A stretch of DNA of 46,299 nt from UBA9732 sp963606545 (GTDB lineage Bacteria > Spirochaetota > Spirochaetia > Sphaerochaetales > Sphaerochaetaceae). Position numbers and translations under genes: made by a program. This document shows positions 15,079 through 24,747 of the stretch, piece after piece. The stretch spans positions 1-46,299 of the forward strand of contig CAVCYP010000008.1 of NCBI GenBank assembly GCA_963606545.1. Direction: 5' to 3'. The stretch's first letter is position 1. Each line of letters starts with the position of its first letter. The notes beneath the pieces were generated by a model. That model saw only the letters and a program-made list of their open reading frames with translations, was not told where the DNA came from and made no database searches.

Positions 15079-16255
15079 CAAGTATGACCTCCATTATTTC
15101 TTTCTTATAGATTTTATGGCAACCTGCAAGGCAAAAAACCAAAGCAAGAATAAAAACCCCGCTGCAGGCTACAATCACCTCAGTAGGCCCAATTATGGCT
15201 TCAAACTGCAAAATTCCCAAAATTGTACTGCTATGAGTAAAGAAATGAACCAAGGAATCCGCAAAACTTAGAACCTCCTGCAGGTGGTTTATAACCCCAA
15301 AGCCCAAAATTACTCCTAAAGCTTCCCCTATAAGACAAACCGATACCCCTTGAAGCAAAAATATAGAATTAACTTTTAGCCTTGTTGCCCCCAAAGCTCT
15401 GAGCATTGCACCTTCTTGCTGTTTATTTCTTAAGAGTCGTCTTGTTGTATTTTTCAGATTAACACAGATAATCAGGAACATAAAAGCCAAAAAGACATAC
15501 ATAAGTGCCTTTTCCAGCAACAAAGCTGAATACAGAGCTTTATTATATTCCTGCCAAGTAGTTATTGTGGCATCAGGATAAATTTTTTGAATTTCTTTTT
15601 TAATTTTTGAACTGTTTTCCTTGCTATAAACCGCAATCTTAACAGAGTTCTCTCCCATTAAATCTTTCAAATAATCCAAATTGACAAAGACGGTATTGGA
15701 ACTAAATTCTGTCATTGAGCAGCCATATAAACCTGTAATATTTACAGTTGTGTTGTAGGGAACAATGGTTGCCGTACGTCCAGGTTTTAGAAAGGTCATA
15801 TTAATTGTATCTGAAGAATTTAATGAAAGCGAATTCAACAGATTATAGGAAATCATCAAGCCTTCTGTTGATCCATAATAAATACGAAAATCCTCTGACA
15901 TTCGTTCATTTTCAAAGACTTCATCTTCATAAGCTCTAACTCTGCAACTACTGCTAAAGCCACTTGTCTTATCTACAATTAAAGCACTTGTCTCAATATA
16001 TTCAAAGGCAGAATCAACTCCGTTTAAGTTTTGAATTGTTTCAAGGTCAAGATTATTGCCTTCAATTATCAAATCAAAGGATTCAATAGCCCTAAGTTGA
16101 TCTAATTGTGCAGTTTGAAGTCCATTCATAATTGCTGCAATAACCAAAAGCGCCATAAGACCAAGAGCTATTCCAATAATTATTACAATACTGGAAGTTC
16201 TTTGACCTTTGCTTTTAGAGAAAGCATATCTCATGGCAGTTTTTAAAACGAACAT
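15065..16255 (-). CDS. ABC transporter permease (LolC/MacB-FtsX type)
   Basis: 396 aa. N-terminal membrane segment (about 20-45), a periplasmic domain with the MacB-PCD pattern, then three membrane segments, including an LRALGATRLKVNSIFLLQG coupling helix typical of FtsX-family permeases that contact the ATPase. It is paired with the other permease gene and the ATPase in the order permease-ATPase-permease. AGGTAAGAAG precedes the ATG. It probably forms the second half of a lipoprotein-exporting or related complex. Confidence 0.78.
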   Translation of the reverse strand: MFVLKTAMRYAFSKSKGQRTSSIVIIIGIALGLMALLVIAAIMNGLQTAQLDQLRAIESFDLIIEGNNLDLETIQNLNGVDSAFEYIETSALIVDKTSGFSSSCRVRAYEDEVFENERMSEDFRIYYGSTEGLMISYNLLNSLSLNSSDTINMTFLKPGRTATIVPYNTTVNITGLYGCSMTEFSSNTVFVNLDYLKDLMGENSVKIAVYSKENSSKIKKEIQKIYPDATITTWQEYNKALYSALLLEKALMYVFLAFMFLIICVNLKNTTRRLLRNKQQEGAMLRALGATRLKVNSIFLLQGVSVCLIGEALGVILGFGVINHLQEVLSFADSLVHFFTHSSTILGILQFEAIIGPTEVIVACSGVFILALVFCLAGCHKIYKKEIMEVILDASN

Positions 16256-16259
16256 CTTC

Positions 16260-17138
16260 TTACCTGTACTTTATATTCTCTACTGTTACATTATCGGCTT
16301 TATAGTAAATATCGGCAACAGCTCTTCCATCTTTATACACAGTTCTAATTAGTTTTCCGCTTGAATAGTCGTCAGAAGAAGTAATTGTACCGTTTGCTGT
16401 ATACTGTTGTGTCTTAATTAATAAGTTATCTTTGTAGTATTTGATTGAATAAGAATTGTCTGAAGCCGTGGTTTTAATTGAGCTTAGCTTTTCTTCTTCA
16501 TAGAAATACTCTTCAACTTGATCTGCACTGGTTATACTTAATAGAAGGCCAGATTCCGAATAATGGTAGGTTTTTTCATCTTCAACATAGTTAAAGGAAC
16601 CATCCTCTAAGGTTTCATAGTTTCCAGTAACAATCAACGAATTGGTAACAAGGTTATAAATTGAACCGTTTTGATAAAGATAGGAATTAGATAGTAGCTC
16701 AATTTCAGTGCCTCTTTTAATTGCAATTAAGGCACCATCTTTCGTTGAACGTAAAAAGAAGATCTCTTGGTCATTAACAATACAAAAGGCAAGTTTATTA
16801 TCAATATAGTTATAGCTTATTTTTCTTTCAGCTTCACCTGTAACACTTTCAGAAACGAGTAACTGATTTTCGTATTCGAACTTTTCAACTTTTCCAGAGG
16901 AATAAGTTTTTATAATTGTTTTTAGGTTTCCTTCATAAATAGTTGAAATAGTTAAAAAGACCTTTCCATTATAGTACAAAGTCTGATTAGTCTCTGAAAC
17001 TACTAGATAGTAACCCTCTTGTTCTATTGAAGCTGCGTTTTCAAGCTTTTGCCCTAGCTCATTAGATTTATAAATCTCTGAGGCAAAAAGAGATAGCACT
17101 AAAGAGAACATCAATAGAACAAGAATTGTTTTTCTCAT
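16260..17138 (-). CDS. exported protein with YD/MORN-like repeats
   Basis: 292 aa. The N-terminus (about 1-19, MRKTILVLLMFSLVLSLFAS) is a clear signal peptide without a lipobox Cys. The rest is beta-rich, with repeated short Y-x-G/K-x-Y patterns such as YNYIDNKL, YHYSESGLL and YYKDNLLIK, like YD or MORN-2 type repeats. I do not recognise the precise family. It sits between ftsY (ATGA overlap) and the Lol-type permease (4 bases), so it could be a periplasmic partner of that transporter. This link is inference from position only. Confidence 0.7.
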   Translation of the reverse strand: MRKTILVLLMFSLVLSLFASEIYKSNELGQKLENAASIEQEGYYLVVSETNQTLYYNGKVFLTISTIYEGNLKTIIKTYSSGKVEKFEYENQLLVSESVTGEAERKISYNYIDNKLAFCIVNDQEIFFLRSTKDGALIAIKRGTEIELLSNSYLYQNGSIYNLVTNSLIVTGNYETLEDGSFNYVEDEKTYHYSESGLLLSITSADQVEEYFYEEEKLSSIKTTASDNSYSIKYYKDNLLIKTQQYTANGTITSSDDYSSGKLIRTVYKDGRAVADIYYKADNVTVENIKYR

Positions 17139-17992
17139 TTTGTAAGACCAGCAAGTCCTGAAAGGAATTCATTTTTATCAAAGACGTGCATGTCTTCGTA
17201 ATGTTCACCTGTTCCAACAAAAGCAATTGGAATGCCAATTTGAACAAGAGCTCCAGCCTTTGAGGCAGAGTCATATTTGGTAAGAATTAAGGCATCAAGT
17301 CCAACAGCGTCATTAAAAATTTGAGCCTGACTAATGGTGTTCTGTCCTGTTGTTGCATCAACAACAAGAATCTTTTTGTAGCATTCAGGTGCAATACGGT
17401 TCTTAATAACTTTATCAATTTTTTGAAGCTCTTTAACAAGATTTTCTTTGTTGTGCATTCTTCCGGCAGTATCACAGAGAATTAAATCATCCCCTTTAGC
17501 CTGTGCACTGGTGATGGCATCATAAATTACGGCCCCTGGGTCACTTCCGTTTTCTTGTCTTACAATTCTTGTTCCAGTGCGTTTTGCATGAAGATCCAGC
17601 TGGTCAATAGCTGCAGCTCTAAAGGTATCGGCTGCAGCCATGACAACCTTATAATCTTTTTTGCCATAATAAGTTGCAAGCTTAGCAATAGAAGTTGTCT
17701 TACCTACTCCATTTACACCTAAAATAAGATAAACCGTGAGTTTGCCCTTTTCTGGCATAAGCTCAACGCCACTGATTTTATCTTGAAGTAACTCACTGAC
17801 AATTCCCAAGAACTCTTCTTCTGTCTTTGGCTTTCTTTTTCTGACTTCGTCACTAATTAGCATGGCGTTCTTTGCGCCAAAATCGCCTTCTATAAGTAAA
17901 TCTTCAAGGTCTTCAAAGAACTGGTCATCTAATGTTTTTTTGAAGCTAAATAAGGATTTAAGTTTAGCTCCTATTCCCCCAAATTTGAACAT
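17135..17992 (-). CDS. ftsY: signal recognition particle receptor FtsY
   Basis: 285 aa. GTPase that docks SRP-ribosome complexes at the membrane. It is the short form: a brief helical N domain (about 1-80) and the G domain with P-loop GVNGVGKTTS, AAADTFRAAA, DTAGR, TKYD and the C-terminal GTGEHYEDMHVF motif. The long acidic A domain of E. coli FtsY is absent. A strong AAGGAG site precedes the ATG. Its gene lies just after the PEGA protein and overlaps the exported protein by 4 bases. Confidence 0.97.
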   Translation of the reverse strand: MFKFGGIGAKLKSLFSFKKTLDDQFFEDLEDLLIEGDFGAKNAMLISDEVRKRKPKTEEEFLGIVSELLQDKISGVELMPEKGKLTVYLILGVNGVGKTTSIAKLATYYGKKDYKVVMAAADTFRAAAIDQLDLHAKRTGTRIVRQENGSDPGAVIYDAITSAQAKGDDLILCDTAGRMHNKENLVKELQKIDKVIKNRIAPECYKKILVVDATTGQNTISQAQIFNDAVGLDALILTKYDSASKAGALVQIGIPIAFVGTGEHYEDMHVFDKNEFLSGLAGLTK

Positions 17993-18002
17993 ATCAAACT
18001 CC

Positions 18003-19241
18003 TTATGGTGATATATATTCAGAATATCTATAATAATCTATCAAAGCATCTGCTAAATCTGTCAACGACAGATACAAGGCACCAGTGCATAGCATATCGG
18101 CAGCATTCCAAAAGCCTGTTTTATTTAGGTCAAAAGACTGGGAAACAATCTTTAGTCCAAAAATAAGTAAGGTTCTTGCAAAGGAATTATAAAAGCTTTT
18201 TTTAGAATTTTCATATTTTTCTTCATCATTCATCCATTCTGGCTTTAATGAGATAGAAATTTTATTTTGTGGATTTAGAATACTTATTGTCTTATCAACA
18301 TAACCTGCAGAACTTAAATTTAAAGTTAAAGGCAAGGTGTAATTTGTTAGATTATAAGGGGTTGTTCCAACAAGGTTTCCATCAATGGAAACCTCTGCTT
18401 CAGGTTTTGTTTCAATTAATAGGCTGTCGTAGACAATTTCCTTCATCTCCACATACATTGTTGATACTGTATCAGCTTTAAGCTCTGAACGCAGATGTTT
18501 AGTTTCATAACCATTTAAGGAAATGTCAAAATTATGAATTCCTTCACTTAGAATACAAGAATCTTCATAAAGGACTACTTCAACTCCATCTACTAGTACT
18601 TCAGCTCCTTGCCCTATTCCATTAAAAGTTAAAATTGCAGTTTTATCTTCATCAAAAAGCTTACTTAAAGCCAACAAAGCATTTAATGAATAGGAACTTC
18701 CAGTTTGAGTCAGTTCTTCAAAAATTAAAGTTATTGACTTCTCTGCCCTGTCATAGACATAAAGGGACTGCAAAGTAAATCCACTGATTTGCTCTGAAAC
18801 CGGCAAAATTATAAGATTTGCATTGCAAGTAGATGCAATATAATCAAAAGTCAGTAAATCTTTATTGTTTATTGCATTAATTATATCAATAGAGGAATCA
18901 GAAAAAGCAACCAGCTTAACTTCAAAACTTTCAATTTCCTCTAAGTTTACGGGCTGTGTATTATCATACTTTTCTTTTGCCTGTTGAATATTAGATTCAT
19001 TTTCAGAGGAATAAGCACTTGAAAGGGCTTCTCCATTGGCTTTAAGTTCTTTCTCATAAGTAAATTGAGAAATATCGGCTAAAGCAAGAGAATCGGCCTT
19101 CTTGGAGGGAAAGAAAGTCTGGATATAGGAGGAGATTTGGGAGTTTTGCGGGTAAACGAGGACATTGTAGTCCTGCGAAAACGCCGTCTGGCTCGCGAAA
19201 ATGCCAAGACAGAGGAGAATCGCAAGGACTTTACGCTTCAA
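18003..19241 (-). CDS. exported PEGA-domain protein
   Basis: 412 aa. Signal peptide at about 1-22 (MKRKVLAILLCLGIFASQTA). Two PEGA-type beta domains lie at about 202-266 and 274-334, with VLVDGVEVVL and VSIDGNLVGTTPY. A weakly hydrophobic C-terminal region (about 355-400) may be membrane-associated. PEGA domains are common in surface or periplasmic proteins, including those of spirochaetes; the target is unknown. The start codon is TTG at 19241, directly abutting the prfB stop, with AGGAG six bases before it inside the end of prfB, so the two are coupled. Confidence 0.8.
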   Translation of the reverse strand: MKRKVLAILLCLGIFASQTAFSQDYNVLVYPQNSQISSYIQTFFPSKKADSLALADISQFTYEKELKANGEALSSAYSSENESNIQQAKEKYDNTQPVNLEEIESFEVKLVAFSDSSIDIINAINNKDLLTFDYIASTCNANLIILPVSEQISGFTLQSLYVYDRAEKSITLIFEELTQTGSSYSLNALLALSKLFDEDKTAILTFNGIGQGAEVLVDGVEVVLYEDSCILSEGIHNFDISLNGYETKHLRSELKADTVSTMYVEMKEIVYDSLLIETKPEAEVSIDGNLVGTTPYNLTNYTLPLTLNLSSAGYVDKTISILNPQNKISISLKPEWMNDEEKYENSKKSFYNSFARTLLIFGLKIVSQSFDLNKTGFWNAADMLCTGALYLSLTDLADALIDYYRYSEYISP

Positions 19242-20346
19242 TTATTTCTCCTGATTCCATCTGAGGAAAGCCTCAATGAAGTTGTCCAAGTCGCCATCCA
19301 TGACAGCTTGGATGTTACCGGTTTGCTCGCCGGTACGTGCATCTTTAACCATTGTATAGGGTTGGAAGACATAGCTTCTAATCTGAGAGCCCCAAGAGAT
19401 ATCTTTCTTTTCAATTGCTTCAGCTTTGTGTTCTTCTGCAAGTTTTGCGCTGTAATAGTCATACAAACGGCTTCTCAACATCTTGAAACACTTGTCTTTG
19501 TTCATGATTTGAGATCTTTCATTTTGACACTGAACGACAATTCCTGTTGCATAGTGGGTAATTCTAACGGCAGAGTCCGTCTTGTTGACGTGCTGTCCAC
19601 CTGCACCACCGGCTCTATAAGTATCAATTCTTATATCTTCAGGCTTAATAACAATATCAATGTTGTCATCAACTACTGGAGATGCATAGACACTTGAAAA
19701 AGAGGTATGTCTTCTTGCATTAGAGTCAAAAGGTGAAATACGGACAAGCCGGTGAACGCCAGCTTCGCCCTTGAGATAACCAAAAGCATATGGGCCCGAT
19801 ACCTGAATTGTGACGCTCTTATAGCCACCCTCATCTTCCAAGGTATCAAGAATTTCTGCCTTAAACTTATGACGTTCACACCATCTAAGGTACATTCTCA
19901 TGAGCATTGAAGTCCAGTCACAAGCCTCAGTTCCACCTGCCCCAGCGTGGATGGTTAGGAACATGTCACCCTTATCATACTTGCCATTAAGGAGAGTCTT
20001 AAGTTTAAGAGGCTTAAATTCTGCTTCAAGAGCAAGAATTTTGTCATCAACTTCTTTTGCATATTCTTCATTATCATTGTCCTCTTCTTCATAGAGTTCA
20101 ATGAGATCGTAAGTTTCGTTAATATCAGCAATTAACTTTTCAAAAGGCTGAATTGTATCTTTAATTGTATTAATTTGGGCAAAAACACTATCTGCATTCT
20201 GTTTATCGCCCCAGAAGTTAGGCTCTAAGGTCTGCTTCTCAAGTTCCGCTTGCTTTGCTTTCAACCCATCCGGGTCAAAGTCCCCTCCAGATTGCTTGGG
20301 AGTCTTCTTTAAGTTGCTCTAAGAGAGCTCTATTCTGTAAGGTCAT
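19242..20346 (-). CDS. prfB: peptide chain release factor 2 (programmed +1 frameshift)
   Basis: 367 aa after frameshifting. RF2 recognises UGA and UAA. The ORF starts at ATG 20346 and runs 23 codons to an in-frame TGA at plus 20275-20277. The context GGAGGGGA-CTT-TGA-C is the classic RF2 site: an internal Shine-Dalgarno-like GGAGGGG just before CTTTGAC promotes a +1 shift, so the coding is 20346-20278 joined to 20276-19242. SPFDSNARRH is the codon-recognition loop and GAGGQHVNKT is the GGQ catalytic motif. The start overlaps the GH57-like gene by 17 bases. This is autoregulation: low RF2 favours frameshifting. Confidence 0.97.
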
Positions 20347-22114
20347 TACTCTTCTCCTTTCTCTTCTCTATTTTCAGGCTAATAGTAAAACGAGTACTAT
20401 CCTGAAGAGGTTTTAATGATATTTTCTTTCTAATCTTTATTTGAGTATACTCGTAAAACGTTTTATCTCCAATACAGGTGTGAACTTTTTGCTCATTATT
20501 CTTGCAGGAAACAAGCGCTTCATCATCCAGCGCCACAAGAATACTAAACGGACAGGACTTATGGGCAATAGAAAAAGAATTTGTCCTCTTTCCCTCTAAA
20601 TCAAGAACCTCGCCAGAGAGAGCCATCACATCAATAGCCTGTGGCAGCGCAATATCCAAAGTACAGCAGTAATCTATGCCATCTAGGCCATTGTTGGAAT
20701 CTAAATTCTCTATATCCACCTCAACCGATACCGTTGTAGGCCTAAACTTAAACCGTTTTGTAATACAAAGTGGGACCTTTTTTATCTCCTGATTTGGCAA
20801 CTTGGCAAAGAAATCTGTCCGTCGCTTGTCAGCTGTTATCTCGTAGACTTTAGCCGATAATTTTGTCTCTTTCCCTGTTGTATTTTCTATAAAACTGTCT
20901 GCAAAAAGGCCATCTCCTGAATGCATTGCAATATCATACATAGCTGAAATTATGTTAATTCTACTGAGAGTAGCACCTTTTGGATTTAAGTAGCAAATAC
21001 TTGTTTTTCCAGGAATTATCTGCTCACCATTCTTAGAAATTGGCATATTAGAACCTGGAGTTTTGGATAGAATTGCTTCCATTTCACAAAGACATTTATT
21101 TGAGACTCTTCTAATGGAAGGAACCATATTGTGATTTGGCATATAAAGGCTTGAGGAACTTGCCTTCATGAAAAGTTTTTCTAGATTCTTTCTTTCATCA
21201 GTATTCTTTTTGCAATCCCGCATGGATTCTCTTAGCATATTTAAAATAGCAAAGTTATGAGAACTTACAGGATATTCAAGAATATACTGATTAATTGATA
21301 GCGCTTTACCAAGAGAAATATCTCTACCATAAACCCCGGTAGTAAAATAGAAGTAACGCTTAATCTCATTTTGAGTAAGAAAAATTGAGGGTAAAGTGCA
21401 GTTGGTACCAAGCTTTGAATACAAAAGAGGAAAAACTTCTTGGGAACCATCAACACTGGTTAATTGATCAAGATTAAGCATTATGGTGTTAATAGCACCA
21501 GAGGCTGAAGCTGCAAGTTTTCCCATATCTTGTAAATATTTATCTAAAGTAATAGTACCCTTTGCTAGCTCAGCAGTTTCCTTTGAATATTTGTCATCAA
21601 AGGGAAAAATTATTGTAGTCTTACCCATTTCATCCATGTAAAAAGGCTTATTTAGCATAGTCACATTGGCAATTTGGTTGTAAGAAGAAATCATGATGTA
21701 GTCTAGACCACTCATATTAACGTTTGGAATGAGGGTAGGAGAAAATATTTGGTTATAACACCAAAGCCCCTTTGGCCTTTTGGAAAATCTCTTTCTTAGA
21801 TAGGTGGTAGTCTTTTCAACATGTGAGGATCTCTCATGTGTAGGAAGAAGAGACAAAACTACATCATAATAGCTTGAAGAAAGTAACTCCATTTGCCCTT
21901 TTCTACAAAGGTCACAAATGAGCATATTAATTTCAGGGTGAAAGGATTCAAAATACTCATAGCTGCTGGCGCTTAAATGAAATAACAACTTTAGATTTGG
22001 CTCTTGATAAAGCTTAGTAAGTAGAGGCTTTAACTGCCTTGTCAGTAAAGCCTCATACTCGTCAGAACTTGTTCCAAATGGAAGTTGGCTATAAGCGCCA
22101 AGAACATATTGCAT
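20330..22114 (-). CDS. GH57-like protein, probably catalytically altered
   Basis: 594 aa. The N-terminal half resembles the GH57 4-alpha-glucanotransferase/amylase fold, and the C-terminal half fits the associated beta domain (DUF1925/1926-like). Family landmarks appear but are changed: the usual HQP near the N-terminus reads YSQLP; QMELLSSSYYDVVLSLLP matches the EL-GG-YYEPIL-IP stretch; and GLWCYNQIFSP lies where the nucleophile Glu of the WL-E-R-W-P motif is expected, here Asn121. The later DDGEKF-type motif is not intact. A glucan role is therefore uncertain; it may be a non-catalytic relative. It follows rnfB by 17 bases and precedes prfB. Confidence 0.72.
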   Translation of the reverse strand: MQYVLGAYSQLPFGTSSDEYEALLTRQLKPLLTKLYQEPNLKLLFHLSASSYEYFESFHPEINMLICDLCRKGQMELLSSSYYDVVLSLLPTHERSSHVEKTTTYLRKRFSKRPKGLWCYNQIFSPTLIPNVNMSGLDYIMISSYNQIANVTMLNKPFYMDEMGKTTIIFPFDDKYSKETAELAKGTITLDKYLQDMGKLAASASGAINTIMLNLDQLTSVDGSQEVFPLLYSKLGTNCTLPSIFLTQNEIKRYFYFTTGVYGRDISLGKALSINQYILEYPVSSHNFAILNMLRESMRDCKKNTDERKNLEKLFMKASSSSLYMPNHNMVPSIRRVSNKCLCEMEAILSKTPGSNMPISKNGEQIIPGKTSICYLNPKGATLSRINIISAMYDIAMHSGDGLFADSFIENTTGKETKLSAKVYEITADKRRTDFFAKLPNQEIKKVPLCITKRFKFRPTTVSVEVDIENLDSNNGLDGIDYCCTLDIALPQAIDVMALSGEVLDLEGKRTNSFSIAHKSCPFSILVALDDEALVSCKNNEQKVHTCIGDKTFYEYTQIKIRKKISLKPLQDSTRFTISLKIEKRKEKSNDLTE

Positions 22115-22131
22115 TTTTTATTCCTAGAATC

Positions 22132-22929
22132 TTATTTAGTTTTAATTATATGTCTAGGACAGGCCTCAGCCGCTTTTGACATTTCTTCAATATTATATGA
22201 AGGTCCGTAGCTTGCACAAGCCAAATTTTGATCAACTTTAAAACCAGCTTCTGGAAATTTTACTTCACAAATCTTACAGCCAATGCAGCCTACTTTACAA
22301 ACTTTGCGTACCTCTGCACCTTTATCATGACTGTTGCAAGCAACCACGTAAGGAGCATCAGCAGGAATAAGCTTGATAACACCATTAGGACATACTTTGG
22401 TACAACGCCCACAACCCTGACAAAGACTAGCATCAACGGCAAGAGTTCCATCCTCTTTTCTGTAAATAGCATTGTACTCGCAGACGGCCATACAGGAACC
22501 AAGATGTAGACATCCCGATTTACAACCATTGTCGCCCTTAAAGAGCATTGCAGCTGCATTACAATCTGTTAAGCCTTTATAGTCATAGTCTTTAGTTGTG
22601 TTTTCACAATTGCCACTGCAAAAGATATAAGCAACTTTCTTTTGAGCCATTTGAACTTCAACGCCAAGTACTTGAGCCATTTTGTTGGCAAGCTCAACAC
22701 CACCAGGAGCACAAAGACCAGGAAGTACCTTACCTTGATAAACAGCTTCAGCATAGGCGGCACAGCCTGCAAAGCCACAGCCACCACAGTTTGCTCCTGG
22801 CATCATCTCTTCAAGAGCCTCAAGTTTTTCATCTTTTGGTTCCGTGAGAAGCTTATCAGCAATTGCTAGACCAAGACCTAAAATAGCACCTATTCCAGTA
22901 ATAATTAAAAATGCATAAAGAATTGCCAT
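22132..22929 (-). CDS. rnfB: Rnf complex subunit RnfB
   Basis: 265 aa iron-sulfur subunit. An N-terminal membrane anchor (about 1-25) is followed by the Fe4S4 motif ANCGGCGFAGC. Ferredoxin-like pairs follow (CKSGC-LG-SC-AVC and LCQGCGRCTKVCPNGV), and then a third Cys-rich segment (CKVGCIGCKICE). It is proposed to receive electrons from ferredoxin. It is last in the rnfCDGEAB order, with a GGGGG-rich ribosome site. Confidence 0.95.
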   Translation of the reverse strand: MAILYAFLIITGIGAILGLGLAIADKLLTEPKDEKLEALEEMMPGANCGGCGFAGCAAYAEAVYQGKVLPGLCAPGGVELANKMAQVLGVEVQMAQKKVAYIFCSGNCENTTKDYDYKGLTDCNAAAMLFKGDNGCKSGCLHLGSCMAVCEYNAIYRKEDGTLAVDASLCQGCGRCTKVCPNGVIKLIPADAPYVVACNSHDKGAEVRKVCKVGCIGCKICEVKFPEAGFKVDQNLACASYGPSYNIEEMSKAAEACPRHIIKTK

Positions 22930-22940
22930 ACTCTGCCCCC

Positions 22941-23534
22941 TTATACCAGCTTAAGATTGTAAAGGAGAGTCTTATCAAAGGCCATGAAAGCCAAGGCCAT
23001 AAGACCTGCAGAAATAAATGCAATTGGAACCCCTTGGAAAACCTTTCTAACTGGCTTTAAATCCAGACGCTCTCTGACATTACTCATAAGAACAATTGCC
23101 ATTGTAAAGCCTAAACCTGCAGCAACACCAGAGGTGAAAGATTCCAAAAGATTATAAGCTTCATCTACATTTATCAAAGCAATACCCAAAACAGCACAGT
23201 TGGTAGTAATCAAAGGAAGATAAATTCCCAAGGCTTTATATAAAGCAGGACTCATCTTCTTCAAAACCATCTCAACCAGCTGAACTAACGCAGCAATAAC
23301 CAGAATAAAAGCGATAGTTTTTAAATACTGCAGCTGAAGAGGCACCAAGAGTCCCTCATAGACACACCAGCAAACCACGCTTGATACTCCAGTAACAAAG
23401 GTTACCGCTAAGCCCATTCCTATAGCACTTTCACTATTTTTGGATACACCAATGAAAGGACAAAGGCCCATGAATTGGACAAAGATAAAGTTGCTAATAA
23501 AGATATAAGTTACAAGAATTCCAATATAGCTCAT
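22941..23534 (-). CDS. rnfA: Rnf complex subunit RnfA
   Basis: 197 aa with six predicted membrane helices, typical length. Integral subunit of the ion-translocating ferredoxin:NAD+ oxidoreductase, homologous to RnfE and NqrE. The N-terminal FIFVQFMGLCPFIGVS carries the half-membrane Cys motif that helps bind the intramembrane iron-sulfur centre, and LPLITTNCAVLGIAL is the second. It overlaps rnfE by 4 bases (ATGA). Confidence 0.96.
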   Translation of the reverse strand: MSYIGILVTYIFISNFIFVQFMGLCPFIGVSKNSESAIGMGLAVTFVTGVSSVVCWCVYEGLLVPLQLQYLKTIAFILVIAALVQLVEMVLKKMSPALYKALGIYLPLITTNCAVLGIALINVDEAYNLLESFTSGVAAGLGFTMAIVLMSNVRERLDLKPVRKVFQGVPIAFISAGLMALAFMAFDKTLLYNLKLV

Positions 23535-24187
23535 GCGGCAACCTCCTCTTTCTTAGCTTTTTTTGCGCCTCTTGCACTCTTCCACATAAAGAAAGCTTTT
23601 AAGTAACCCATTAACAACAGAGCACCTGCAGAAAGAGCTATAACTCTGATTGGGAAATCCTTGAAGAATGGAATGTGAATTACACCATCCCAAGATCCAA
23701 TAGGAATAAAGGTAATTGAACCGGCTCCAAAAACTTCTCTTATAATTGCAATGAGAGAAAGCGACATTGTAAAACCAAGGCCCATACCAATTGCATCCAA
23801 GGCTGAGTCTAAAACCGAGTTTTTACTAGCAAAGGCTTCTGCTCTTCCCAAAATGATACAGTTTACAACTATAAGAGGAAGATATACGCCAAGAGCTTCA
23901 TAAATACTTGGTAAAAAAGCATGGAACACCATTTCAACAATGGTAACAAATGAAGCTATGACAACAACATAGCAAGGAATTCTAACACTGCTAGGAATAA
24001 TATTCTTTAGCATGGAAATAAAGATATTACTAAAGAGCAAGACAAAAAGAACTCCAGCTCCCATACCTAAGGCGTTTACCAACTGAGTTGTAACAGACAA
24101 AGTTGGACACATGCCAAGCATAATGATGAAGGTAGGATTTTCTTTGAATAAGCCCTTAGTAAGTTCTTTTAAATGATTGTTTTTCAT
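23531..24187 (-). CDS. rnfE: Rnf complex subunit RnfE
   Basis: 218 aa, six membrane helices, inverted relative of RnfA in the same complex. GMCPTLSVTTQLVNALGMG and LPLIVVNCIILGRAEAFA are the two Cys-containing motifs. The C-terminus is Lys-rich and cytoplasmic. The ATG shares one base with the rnfG stop. Confidence 0.96.
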   Translation of the reverse strand: MKNNHLKELTKGLFKENPTFIIMLGMCPTLSVTTQLVNALGMGAGVLFVLLFSNIFISMLKNIIPSSVRIPCYVVVIASFVTIVEMVFHAFLPSIYEALGVYLPLIVVNCIILGRAEAFASKNSVLDSALDAIGMGLGFTMSLSLIAIIREVFGAGSITFIPIGSWDGVIHIPFFKDFPIRVIALSAGALLLMGYLKAFFMWKSARGAKKAKKEEVAA

Positions 24188-24747
24188 TACTTAGCCTCCT
24201 TTGAAAGAGACTTGATATAGTCAGAACCTGTTTTTAAGGCACTGGAAATACCAGAGAAAGTCATTGTTGCTCCGCTGACAGCAGCTGAGTCAACATCAGA
24301 TAGCATACTTTTTGTTGTTGGTACTGGATTTGAAGCTGTTCCAGTTCCAATAAACTTATCCATATAACCAGCATTTTCTGCTTTCTTGCCAACACCTGGT
24401 GTTTCACTGTTACTGACTAAGTTTACATTAGCTACTGAGCCATCTAAATTGTAACTGGCAATTAAAGTTATCTCTCCACCATAACCTCTTGTAACAAGGC
24501 CCAAGATGTAACCAACCACCTTACCATCAGAGTAAAGCTCATGCATATAATCTACAGTTGAATCTTCAACTTCAATTTCAGGGCCAATTTCTTTGCCCTC
24601 TGCGACAACTTCTAAAGCTGCTGTGACTTTATCCGCCTCATATTTTTCAATATAAGGAGTAGTAATCACATTAATTACAGCCAACAAAACAGCAGCAACC
24701 GCACAAATTGAGGCCAAGACCAAAGTTGTTTTTAAATACTTGTTCAT
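24187..24747 (-). CDS. rnfG: Rnf complex subunit RnfG
   Basis: 186 aa. One N-terminal membrane helix and an extracytoplasmic FMN-binding domain. The SGAT motif (VSGATMTFSGI) is the site where a Thr carries covalent FMN, added by an ApbE-type flavin transferase that is not encoded in this window. GYGGEITLIASYNLDG is the family core. It overlaps rnfD by 4 bases and rnfE by one. Confidence 0.95.
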   Translation of the reverse strand: MNKYLKTTLVLASICAVAAVLLAVINVITTPYIEKYEADKVTAALEVVAEGKEIGPEIEVEDSTVDYMHELYSDGKVVGYILGLVTRGYGGEITLIASYNLDGSVANVNLVSNSETPGVGKKAENAGYMDKFIGTGTASNPVPTTKSMLSDVDSAAVSGATMTFSGISSALKTGSDYIKSLSKEAK

